Assembly (NCBI GenBank): GCA_958299035.1
Contig: CATQJL010000079.1
Location: 1-64,000 of the forward strand
Source of the DNA: Cylicocyclus nassatus
Lineage: Eukaryota > Nematoda > Chromadorea > Rhabditida > Strongylidae
Reading direction: 5' to 3'
DNA length: 64,000 bases
How positions within the stretch are numbered: position 1 is the first letter of the stretch; each line of letters starts with the position of its first letter. Positions 33,384-45,175 of the stretch are shown piece after piece. The translations under genes and the position numbers were made by a program. The notes beneath the pieces were generated by a model. It ran no database searches, was not told where the DNA came from, and saw only the letters and a program-made list of their open reading frames with translations.

Positions 33384-36300
33384 CCGTTGATGCTACAGTT
33401 CGTGTGTTGCTATGCGAATTCGCTGGCAAACGATGCCTTTGATGCTACAGTTCGTGTGTTGCTTTAAGAATCCGCTGGCAAACGATGGCAAACGATGCCT
33501 TTGATGCTACAGCTCGTGTGGTGTTATGCAAATTCGCTGGCAAACGATGCCGTTGATGCTACAGCTCGCGTGTAGCGGTGCGAGTACGCTGGCAAACGAT
33601 GCCAAACGATGCTGTTGATGCTACAATTCGTGTGTGGCTGTCCGAATTCGCTGGCAAACGATGCCTTTGATGCTACAGTCGTGTGCTGCTTTCGGAATTC
33701 GCTGGCAAACGATGGTAAACGATGCCCTTGATGCTACAGCTCGTGTGCTGCTGTCCGAATTCGCTGGCAAACAATGGCAAACGATGCCGTTGATGCTACA
33801 GTTCGTGAGTGGCTGTCCGAATTCGCTGGCAAACGATGGCAAACGATGCCGTTGATGCAACAGCTCGTGTGTGGCTGTTCGGATTCGCTGGCAAACGATG
33901 GCGAACGATGCCGTTGATGCTACAGCTCGAGTGTAGCGGTGCGAGTACGCTGGCAAACGATGGCAAACGATGCCGTAGATGCTACAATTCGTGTGTGGCT
34001 GTCCGAATTCGCTGGCAAACAATTGCCACTGATGCAACAGCTCGTGTGTGGCTGTCCGAAATCGCTGGCAAACAATGGCAAGCGATGCCGTTGATGCTAC
34101 AGTTCGTGAGTGGCTGTCCGATTTCGCTGGCAAACGATGGCAAACGATGCCTTTGATGCTACAGTTCGTGTGTTGCTTTGAGAAGCCGCTGGCAAACGAT
34201 GGTAAACGATGCCTTTGATGCTACAGCTCGTGTGTTGTTATGCAAATTCGCTGGCAAACAATTGCCACTGATGCAACAGCTCGTGTGTGGCTGTCCGAAT
34301 TCGCTGGCAAACGATGGCAAACGATGCCGTTGATGCTACAGCTCGCGTGTAGCGGTGCGAATACGCTGGCAAACGATGGCAAACGATGCCGTTGATGCTA
34401 CAGTTCGTGTGTGGCTGTCCGAATTCGCTGGCAAACAATTGCCACTGATGCAACAGTTCGTGTGTTGCTATGCGAATTCGCTGGCAAACGATGGCAGACG
34501 ATGCCTTTGATGCAACAGTTCGAGTGTTGCTTTCCGAATTCGCTGGCAAACGATGGTAAACGATGCCTTTGATGCAACAGCTCGTGTGTGGCTGTCCGAA
34601 TTCGCTGGCAAACGATGGCAAACGATGCCGTTGATGCTACAGTTCGTGTGTTGCTATGCGAATTCGCTGGCAAACGATGGCAAATGATGCCGTTGATGCT
34701 TCAGTTCGAGTGTTGCTTTCCGAATTCGCTGGCAAACGATGGCAAACGATGCCGTTGATGCTACAGCTCTGTGCTGCTTTCGGAGTTCGCTGGCAAACGA
34801 TGGTAAACGATGCCTTTGATGCTACAGCTCGTGTGTTGTTATGCAAATTCGCTGGCAAACAATTGCCACTGATGCAACAGCTCGTGTGTGGCTGTCCGAA
34901 TTCGCTGGCAAACGATGGCAAACGACGCCGTTGATGCTACAGCTCGCGTGGTGTTATGCAAATTCGCTGGCAAACAATTGCCGCTGATGCAACAGCTCGT
35001 GTGTGGCTGTCCGAATTCGCTGGCAAACAATTGCCACTGATGCAACAGTTCGTGTGTTGCTTTAAGAAGCCGCTGGCAAACGATGGTAAACGATGCCTTT
35101 GATGCTGCAGCTCGTGTGTTGTTATGCAAATTCGCTGGCAAACAATTGCCACTGATGCAACAGCTCGTGTGTGGCTGTCCGAATTCGCTGGCAAACGATG
35201 GCAAACGACGCCGTTGATGCTACAGCTCGCGTGGTGTTATGCAAATTCGCTGGCAAACAATTGCCGCTGATGCAACAGCTCGTGTGTGGCTGTCCGAATT
35301 CGCTGGCAAACAATTGCCACTGATGCAACAGTTCGTGTGTTGCTATGCGAATTCGCTGGCAAACGATGGCAAACGATGCCGTTGATGCTACAGTTCGTGT
35401 GTTGCTATGCGAATTCGCTGGCAAACGATGGCAAACGATGCCGTTGATGCTACAGTTCGAGTGTTGCTTTCCGAATTCGCTGGCAAACGATGGCAAACGA
35501 TGCCTTTGATGCTACAGTTCGTGTGCTGCTTTCGGAATTCGCTGGCAAACAATGGCAAACGATGCCGTTGATGCTACAGTTCGTGTGTTGCTATGCGAAT
35601 TCGCTGGCAAACGATGCCTTTGATGCTACAGTTCGTGTGTTGCTTTAAGAATCCGCTGGCAAACGATGGCAAACGATGCCTTTGATGCTACAGCTCGTGT
35701 GGTGTTATGCAAATTCGCTGGCAAACGATGCCGTTGATGCTACAGCTCGCGTGTAGCGGTGCGAGTACGCTGGCAAACGATGCCAAACGATGCTGTTGAT
35801 GCTACAATTCGTGTGTGGCTGTCCGAATTCGCTGGCAAACGATGCCTTTGATGCTACAGTCGTGTGCTGCTTTCGGAATTCGCTGGCAAACGATGGTAAA
35901 CGATGCCCTTGATGCTACAGCTCGTGTGCTGCTGTCCGAATTCGCTGGCAAACAATGGCAAACGATGCCGTTGATGCTACAGTTCGTGAGTGGCTGTCCG
36001 AATTCGCTGGCAAACGATGGCAAACGATGCCGTTGATGCAACAGCTCGTGTGTGGCTGTTCGGATTCGCTGGCAAACGATGGCGAACGATGCCGTTGATG
36101 CTACAGCTCGAGTGTAGCGGTGCGAGTACGCTGGCAAACGATGGCAAACGATGCCGTAGATGCTACAATTCGTGTGTGGCTGTCCGAATTCGCTGGCAAA
36201 CAATTGCCACTGATGCAACAGCTCGTGTGTGGCTGTCCGAAATCGCTGGCAAACAATGGCAAGCGATGCCGTTGATGCTACAGTTCGTGAGTGGCTGTCC

Positions 36301-37019
36301 GATTTCGCTGGCAAACGATGGCAAACGATGCCTTTGATGCTACAGTTCGTGTGTTGCTTTGAGAAGCCGCTGGCAAACGATGGTAAACGATGCCTTTGAT
36401 GCTACAGCTCGTGTGTTGTTATGCAAATTCGCTGGCAAACAATTGCCACTGATGCAACAGCTCGTGTGTGGCTGTCCGAATTCGCTGGCAAACGATGGCA
36501 AACGATGCCGTTGATGCTACAGCTCGCGTGTAGCGGTGCGAATACGCTGGCAAACGATGGCAAACGATGCCGTTGATGCTACAGTTCGTGTGTGGCTGTC
36601 CGAATTCGCTGGCAAACAATTGCCACTGATGCAACAGTTCGTGTGTTGCTATGCGAATTCGCTGGCAAACGATGGCAGACGATGCCTTTGATGCAACAGT
36701 TCGAGTGTTGCTTTCCGAATTCGCTGGCAAACGATGGTAAACGATGCCTTTGATGCAACAGCTCGTGTGTGGCTGTCCGAATTCGCTGGCAAACGATGGC
36801 AAACGATGCCGTTGATGCTACAGTTCGTGTGTTGCTATGCGAATTCGCTGGCAAACGATGGCAAATGATGCCGTTGATGCTTCAGTTCGAGTGTTGCTTT
36901 CCGAATTCGCTGGCAAACGATGGCAAACGATGCCGTTGATGCTACAGCTCTGTGCTGCTTTCGGAGTTCGCTGGCAAACGATGGTAAACGATGCCTTTGA
37001 TGCTACAGCTCGTGTGCTG
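32865..37019 (+). repeat. 2,181-bp-period duplication
   Basis: 32,865-34,838 matches 35,046-37,019 (1,974 bp). Both copies carry the 1-bp deletion CTACAGTCGTGTG (about 33,679 and 35,860), the AACGATGCCAAACG linker, and two 52-bp short monomers. They end where GTTGTTATGC (left) differs from CTGCTGTCCG (right). Confidence 0.89.
34757..34817 (+). repeat. Monomer type CAGCTCTGTGCTGC, 61 bp
   Basis: One base is missing from CAGCTCGTGTGCTGC. It recurs from about 34.8 kb to about 58 kb, usually followed by TTTCGGAGTTCG or TTTCGGAATTCG. It is a subfamily marker for the right half. Confidence 0.9.
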
Positions 37020-40000
37020 CTGTCCGAATTCGCTGGCAAACAATTGCTACTGATGCAACAGCTTGTGTGGCTGTCCGAATTCGCTGGCAAACAATGGCAA
37101 GCGATGCCGTTGATGCTACAGTTCGTGAGTGGCTGTCCGAATTCGCTGGCAAACGATGGCAAACGATGCCTTTGATGCTACAATTCGTGTGTTGCTTTAA
37201 GAATCCGCTGGCAAACGATGGTAAACGATGCCTTTGATGCTACAGCTCGTGTGTAGCGGTGCGAGTACGCTGACAAACGATGGCAAACGATGCCGTTGAT
37301 GCTACAGTTCGTGTGTTGCTATGCGAATTCGCTGGCAAACGATGGCAAACGATGCCTTTGATGCAACAGTTCGAGTGTTGCTTTCCGAATTCGCTGGCAA
37401 ACGATGGCAAACGATGCCGTTGATGCTACAGCTCTGTGCTGCTTTCGGAGTTCGCTGGCAAACGATGGTAAACGATGCCTTTGATGCTACAGCTCGTGTG
37501 CTGCTGTCCGAATTCGCTGGCAAACAATTGCCACTGATGCAACAGCTTGTGTGGCTGTCCGAATTCGCTGGCAAACAATGGCAAACGATGCCTTTGATGC
37601 TACAGTTCGTGAGTGGCTGTCCGAATTCGCTGGCAAACGATGGCAAACGATGCCTTTGATGCTACAGCTCGTGTGCTGCTTTCGGAATTCGCTGGCAAAC
37701 GATGGTAAACGATGCCCTTGATGCTACAGCTCGTGTGCTGCTGTCCGAATTCGCTGGCAAACGATGGCAAACGATGCCGTTGATGCTACAGCTCTGTGCT
37801 GCTTTCGGAATTCGCTGGCAAACGATGGTAAACGATGCCTTTGGTGCTACAGCTCGTGTGTTGTTATGCAAATTCGCTGGCAAACAATTGCCGCTGATGC
37901 AACAGCTCGTGTGTGGCTGTTCGGATTCGCTGGCAAACGATGGCAAACGATGCCGTTGATGCTACAGCTCGAGTGTAGCGGTGCGAGTACGCTGGCAAAC
38001 GATGGCAAACGATGCCGTTGATGCTACAATTCGTGTGTGGCTGTCCGAATTCGCTGGCAAACAATTGCCACTGATGCAACAGCTCGTGTGTGGCTGTCCG
38101 AATTCGCTGGCAAACAATGGCAAGCGATGCCGTTGATGCTACAGTTCGTGAGTGGCTGTCCGAATTCGCTGGCAAACGATGGCAAACGATGCCTTTGATG
38201 CTACAATTCGTGTGTTGCTTTAAGAATCCGCTGGCAAACGATGGTAAACGATGCCTTTGATGCTACAGCTCGTGTGTAGCGGTGCGAGTACGCTGACAAA
38301 CGATGGCAAACGATGCCGTTGATGCTACAGTTCGTGTGTTGCTATGCGAATTCGCTGGCAAACGATGGCAAACGATGCCTTTGATGCAACAGTTCGAGTG
38401 TTGCTTTCCGAATTCGCTGGCAAACGATGGCAGACGATGCCGTTGATGCTACAGCTTTGTGCTGCTTTCGGAATTCGCTGGCAAACGATGGTAAACGATG
38501 CCTTTGGTGCTACAGCTCGTGTGCTGCTGTCCGAATTCCCTGGCAAACAATTGCCACTGATGCAACAGCTTGTGTGACTGTCCGAATTCGCTGGCAAACA
38601 ATGGCAAACGATGCCGTTGATGCTACAGCTCGCGTGTAGCGGTGCGAGTACGCTGGCAAACGATGGGAAACGATGCCGTTGATGCTACAGTTCGTGTGCT
38701 GCTTTCGGAATTCGCTGGCAAACGATGGTAAACGATGCCCTTGATGCTACAGCTCGTGTGCTGCTGTCCGAATTCGCTGGCAAACGATGGTAAACGATGC
38801 CTTTGATGCAACAGCTCGTGTGTGGCTGTCCGAATTCGCTGGCAAACGATGGCAAACGATGCCGTTGATGCTACAGTTCGTGTGTTGCTATGCGAATTCG
38901 CTGGCAAACGATGGCAAACGATGCCGTTGATGCTACAGTTCGTGTGTTGCTATGCGAATTCGCTGGCAAACGATGGCAAATGATGCCGTTGATGCTACAG
39001 TTCGAGTGTTGCTTTCCGAATTCGCTGGCAAACGATGGCAAACGATGCCGTTGATGCTACAGCTCTGTGCTGCTTTCGGAGTTCGCTGGCAAACGATGGT
39101 AAACGATGCCTTTGATGCTACAGCTCGTCTGCTGCTGTCCGAATTCGCTGGCAAACAATTGCCACTGATGCAACAGCTTGTGTGGCTGTCCGAATTCGCT
39201 GGCAAACAATGGCAAGCGATGCCGTTGATGCTACAGTTCGTGAGTGGCTGTCCGAATTCGCTGGCAAACGATGGCAAACGATGCCTTTGATGCTACAATT
39301 CGTGTGTTGCTTTAAGAATCCGCTGGCAAACGATGGTAAACGATGCCTTTGATGCTACAGCTCGTGTGTAGCGGTGCGAGTACGCTGACAAACGATGGCA
39401 AACGATGCCGTTGATGCTACAGTTCGTGTGTTGCTATGCGAATTCGCTGGCAAACGATGGCAAACGATGCCTTTGATGCAACAGTTCGAGTGTTGCTTTC
39501 CGAATTCGCTGGCAAACGATGGCAAACGATGCCGTTGATGCTACAGCTCTGTGCTGCTTTCGGAGTTCGCTGGCAAACGATGGTAAACGATGCCTTTGAT
39601 GCTACAGCTCGTGTGCTGCTGTCCGAATTCGCTGGCAAACAATTGCCACTGATGCAACAGCTTGTGTGGCTGTCCGAATTCGCTGGCAAACAATGGCAAA
39701 CGATGCCTTTGATGCTACAGTTCGTGAGTGGCTGTCCGAATTCGCTGGCAAACGATGGCAAACGATGCCTTTGATGCTACAGCTCGTGTGCTGCTTTCGG
39801 AATTCGCTGGCAAACGATGGTAAACGATGCCCTTGATGCTACAGCTCGTGTGCTGCTGTCCGAATTCGCTGGCAAACAATGGCAAACGATGCCGTTGATG
39901 CTACATTTCGTGAGTGGCTGTCCGAATTCGCTGGCAAACGATGGCAAACGATGCCGTTGATGCTACAGCTCTGTGCTGCTTTCGGAATTCGCTGGCAAAC

Positions 40001-40377
40001 GATGGTAAACGATGCCTTTGGTGCTACAGCTCGTGTGTTGTTATGCAAATTCGCTGGCAAACAATTGCCGCTGATGCAACAGCTCGTGTGTGGCTGTTCG
40101 GATTCGCTGGCAAACGATGGCAAACGATGCCGTTGATGCTACAGCTCGAGTGTAGCGGTGCGAGTACGCTGGCAAACGATGGCAAACGATGCCGTTGATG
40201 CTACAATTCGTGTGTGGCTGTCCGAATTCGCTGGCAAACAATTGCCACTGATGCAACAGCTCGTGTGTGGCTGTCCGAATTCGCTGGCAAACAATGGCAA
40301 GCGATGCCGTTGATGCTACAGTTCGTGAGTGGCTGTCCGAATTCGCTGGCAAACGATGGCAAACGATGCCTTTGATG
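36780..40377 (+). repeat. 2,115/2,177-bp duplication with one extra 62-bp monomer
   Basis: 36,780-38,200 recurs at 38,895-40,377. The offset is 2,115 bp up to about 37,760 and 2,177 bp after. The right copy contains one additional 62-bp monomer of the CATTTCGTGAGTGG type near 39,875-39,940. It is a clear single-monomer indel. Confidence 0.87.
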
Positions 40378-41946
40378 CAACAGTTCGAGTGTTGCTTTCC
40401 GAATTCGCTGGCAAACGATGGGAAACGATGCCGTTGATGCTACAGTTCGTGTGCTGCTTTCGGAATTCGCTGGCAAACGATGGTAAACGATGCCCTTGAT
40501 GCTACAGCTCGTGTGCTGCTGTCCGAATTCGCTGGCAAACGATGGTAAACGATGCCTTTGATGCAACAGCTCGTGTGTGGCTGTCCGAATTCGCTGGCAA
40601 ACGATGGCAAACGATGCCGTTGATGCTACAGTTCGTGTGTTGCTATGCGAATTCGCTGGCAAACGATGGCAAACGATGCCGTTGATGCTACAGTTCGTGT
40701 GTTGCTATGCGAATTCGCTGGCAAACGATGGCAAATGATGCCGTTGATGCTACAGTTCGAGTGTTGCTTTCCGAATTCGCTGGCAAACGATGGCAAACGA
40801 TGCCGTTGATGCTACAGCTCTGTGCTGCTTTCGGAGTTCGCTGGCAAACGATGGTAAACGATGCCTTTGATGCTACAGCTCGTGTGCTGCTGTCCGAATT
40901 CGCTGGCAAACAATTGCCACTGATGCAACAGCTTGTGTGGCTGTCCGAATTCGCTGACAAACGATGGCAAACGATGCCGTTGATGCTACAGTTCGTGTGT
41001 TGCTATGCGAATTCGCTGGCAAACGATGGCAAACGATGCCTTTGATGCAACAGTTCGAGTGTTGCTTTCCGAATTCGCTGGCAAACGATGGCAAACGATG
41101 CCGTTGATGCTACAGCTCTGTGCTGCTTTCGGAGTTCGCTGGCAAACGATGGTAAACGATGCCTTTGATGCTACAGCTCGTGTGCTGCTGTCCGAATTCG
41201 CTGGCAAACAATTGCCACTGATGCAACAGCTTGTGTGGCTGTCCGAATTCGCTGGCAAACAATGGCAAACGATGCCTTTGATGCTACAGTTCGTGAGTGG
41301 CTGTCCGAATTCGCTGGCAAACGATGGCAAACGATGCCTTTGATGCTACAGCTCGTGTGCTGCTGTCGGAATTCGCTGGCAAACGATGGTAAACGATGCC
41401 CTTGATGCTACAGCTCGTGTGCTGCTGTCCGAATTCGCTGGCAAACAATGGCAAACGATGCCGTTGATGCTACATTTCGTGAGTGGCTGTCCGAATTCGC
41501 TGGCAAACGATGGCAAACGATGCCGTTGATGCTACAGCTCTGTGCTGCTTTCGGAATTCGCTGGCAAACGATGGTAAACGATGCCTTTGGTGCTACAGCT
41601 CGTGTGTTGTTATGCAAATTCGCTGGCAAACAATTGCCGCTGATGCAACAGCTCGTGTGTGGCTGTTCGGATTCGCTGGCAAACGATGGCAAACGATGCC
41701 GTTGATGCTACAGCTCGAGTGTAGCGGTGCGAGTACGCTGGCAAACGATGGCAAACGATGCCGTTGATGCTACAATTCGTGTGTGGCTGTCCGAATTCGC
41801 TGGCAAACAATTGCCACTGATGCAACAGCTCGTGTGTGGCTGTCCGAATTCGCTGGCAAACAATGGCAAGCGATGCCGTTGATGCTACAGTTCGTGAGTG
41901 GCTGTCCGAATTCGCTGGCAAACGATGGCAAACGATGCCTTTGATG
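39383..41946 (+). repeat. 1,569-bp tandem duplication
   Basis: 39,383 to about 40,377 matches 40,952 to about 41,946 at an offset of 1,569 bp. The left border is AGTACGCTGAC versus AATTCGCTGAC: the right copy joined a TGTCCG monomer to the rare GCTGACAAAC core. A TTTCGG to TGTCGG change lies at about 41,366. Confidence 0.86.
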
Positions 41947-43514
41947 CTACAATTCGTGTGTTGCTTTAAGAATCCGCTGGCAAACGATGGTAAACGATGC
42001 CTTTGATGCTACAGCTCGTGTGTAGCGGTGCGAGTACGCTGACAAACGATGGCAAACGATGCCGTTGATGCTACAGTTCGTGTGTTGCTATGCGAATTCG
42101 CTGGCAAACGATGGCAAACGATGCCTTTGATGCAACAGTTCGAGTGTTGCTTTCCGAATTCGCTGGCAAACGATGGCAAACGATGCCGTTGATGCTACAG
42201 CTCTGTGCTGCTTTCGGAATTCGCTGGCAAACGATGGTAAACGATGCCTTTGGTGCTACAGCTCGTGTGCTGCTGTCCGAATTCCCTGGCAAACAATTGC
42301 CACTGATGCAACAGCTTGTGTGACTGTCCGAATTCGCTGGCAAACAATGGCAAACGATGCCGTTGATGCTACAGCTCGCGTGTAGCGGTGCGAGTACGCT
42401 GGCAAACGATGGCAAACGATGCCGTTGATGCTACAATTCGTGTGTGGCTGTCCGAATTCGCTGGCAAACAATTGCCACTGATGCAACAGCTCGTGTGTGG
42501 CTGTCCGAATTCGCTGGCAAACAATGGCAAGCGATGCCGTTGATGCTACAGTTCGTGAGTGGCTGTCCGAATTCGCTGGCAAACGATGGCAAACGATGCC
42601 TTTGATGCTACAATTCGTGTGTTGCTTTAAGAATCCGCTGGCAAACGATGGTAAACGATGCCTTTGATGCAACAGTTCGAGTGTTGCTTTCCGAATTCGC
42701 TGGCAAACGATGGTAAACGATGCCTTTGATGCTACAGTTCGTGAGTGGCTGTCCGAATTCGCTGGCAAACGATGGCAAACGATGCCTTTGATGCTACAAT
42801 TCGTGTGTTGCTTTAAGAATCCGCTGGCAAACGATGGTAAACGATGCCTTTGATGCTACAGCTCGTGTGTAGCGGTGCGAGTACGCTGACAAACGATGGC
42901 AAACGATGCCGTTGATGCTACAGTTCGTGTGTTGCTATGCGAATTCGCTGGCAAACGATGGCAAACGATGCCTTTGATGCAACAGTTCGAGTGTTGCTTT
43001 CCGAATTCGCTGGCAAACGATGGCAGACGATGCCGTTGATGCTACAGCTCTGTGCTGCTTTCGGAATTCGCTGGCAAACGATGGTAAATGATGCCTTTGG
43101 TGCTACAGCTCGTGTGCTGCTGTCCGAATTCCCTGGCAAACAATTGCCACTGATGCAACAGCTTGTGTGACTGTCCGAATTCGCTGGCAAACAATGGCAA
43201 ACGATGCCGTTGATGCTACAGCTCGCGTGTAGCGGTGCGAGTACGCTGGCAAACGATGGCAAACGATGCCGTTGATGCTACAATTCGTGTGTGGCTGTCC
43301 GAATTCGCTGGCAAACAATTGCCACTGATGCAACAGCTCGTGTGTGGCTGTCCGAATTCGCTGGCAAACAATGGCAAGCGATGCCGTTGATGCTACAGTT
43401 CGTGAGTGGCTGTCCGAATTCGCTGGCAAACGATGGCAAACGATGCCTTTGATGCTACAATTCGTGTGTTGCTTTAAGAATCCGCTGGCAAACGATGGTA
43501 AACGATGCCTTTGA
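41882..43514 (+). repeat. 847-bp tandem duplication
   Basis: 41,882-42,667 matches 42,729-43,514 at an offset of 847 bp (10 x 62 + 61 + 60 + 2 x 53). It includes the 61-bp CTCTGTGCTG and 60-bp CTTGTGTGACTG monomers. The same segment is also found near 38.2-38.67 kb at offset 3,746. Confidence 0.86.
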
Positions 43515-43545
43515 TGCTACAGCTCGTGTGTAGCGGTGCGAGTAC

Positions 43546-44160
43546 GCTGACAAACGATGGCAAACGATGCCTTTGATGCTACAGTTCGTGTGCTGCTTTC
43601 GGAATTCGCTGGCAAACGATGGTAAACGATGCCTTTGATGCTACAGCTCGTGTGCTGCTGTCCGAATTCCCTGGCAAACAATTGCCACTGATGCAACAGC
43701 TTGTGTGACTGTCCGAATTCGCTGGCAAACAATGGCAAGCGATGCCGTTGATGCTACAGTTCGTGTGTTGCTATGCGAATTCGCTGGCAAACGATGGCAA
43801 ACGATGCCTTTGATGCAACAGTTCGAGTGTTGCTTTCCGAATTCGCTGGCAAACGATGGTAAACGATGCCTTTGATGCTACAGTTCGTGAGTGGCTGTCC
43901 GAATTCGCTGGCAAACGATGGCAAACGATGCCTTTGATGCTACAATTCGTGTGTTGCTTTAAGAATCCGCTGACAAACGATGGCAAACGATGCCTTTGAT
44001 GCTACAGTTCGTGTGCTGCTTTCGGAATTCGCTGGCAAACGATGGTAAACGATGCCTTTGATGCTACAGCTCGTGTGCTGCTGTCCGAATTCCCTGGCAA
44101 ACAATTGCCACTGATGCAACAGCTTGTGTGACTGTCCGAATTCGCTGGCAAACAATGGCA
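43546..44160 (+). repeat. 423-bp-period duplication
   Basis: 43,546-43,737 recurs at 43,969-44,160 (offset 423 = 5 x 62 + 60 + 53). The second copy starts after an AATCCGCTGAC junction that fuses a TTTAAGAATCC monomer to the GCTGAC core. This fusion marks a crossover inside the conserved core. Confidence 0.83.
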
Positions 44161-44843
44161 AACGATGCCGTTGATGCTACAGCTCGCGTGTAGCGGTGCG
44201 AGTACGCTGGCAAACGATGGGAAACGATGCCGTTGATGCTACAGTTCGTGTGTTGCTATGCGAATTCGCTGGCAAACGATGGCAAACGATGCCTTTGATG
44301 CAACAGTTCGAGTGTTGCTTTCCGAATTCGCTGGCAAACGATGGTAAACGATGCCTTTGATGCAACAGTTCGTGTGTTGCTATGCGAATTCGCTGGCAAA
44401 CGATGGAAAACGATGCCTTTGATGCAACAGTTCGAGTGTTGCTTTCCGAATTCGCTGGCAAACGATGGTAAACGATGCCGTTGATGCTACAGTTCGTGTG
44501 TGGCTGTCCGAATTCGCTGGCAAACGATGGCAAACGATGCCGTTGATGCTACAGTTCGTGAGTGGCTGTCCGAATTCGCTGGCAAACGATGGAAAACGAT
44601 GCCTTTGATGCAACAGTTCGAGTGTTGCTTTCCGAATTCGCTGGCAAACGATGGTAAACGATGCCGTTGATGCTACAGCTCGTGTGCTGCTGTCCGAATT
44701 CGCTGGCAAACAATTGCCACTGATGCAACAGCTTGTGTGGCTGTCCGAATTCGCTGGCAAACAATGGCAAACGATGCCTTTGATGCAACAGTTCGAGTGT
44801 TGCTTTCCGAATTCGCTGGCAAACGATGGTAAACGATGCCTTT

Positions 44844-44905
44844 GATGATACAGCTCGTGTGTGGCTGTCCGAATTCGCTGGCAAACGATGGCAAACGATG
44901 CCGTT
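44844..44905 (+). repeat. Monomer type with GATGATACAG anchor, 62 bp
   Basis: The anchor GATGCTACAG is changed to GATGATACAG. Copies appear only between about 44.8 and 60.8 kb and always follow a TTTCCG monomer ending in GGTAAACGATGCC. It is a regional marker of recent spread. Confidence 0.9.
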
Positions 44906-45175
44906 GATGCTACAGTTCGTGTGTTGCTATGCGAATTCGCTGGCAAACGATGGCAAACGATGCCGTTGATGCTACAGTTCGTGAGTGGCTGTCCGAATTC
45001 GCTGGCAAACGATGGCGAACGATGCCTTTGATGCTACAGCTCGTGTGCTGCTTTCGGAATTCGCTGGCAAACGATGGTAAACGATGCCCTTGATGCTACA
45101 GCTCGTGTGTGGCTGTCCGAATTCGCTGGCAAACGATGGCAAACGATGCCGTTGATGCTACAGTTCGTGTGTGGC

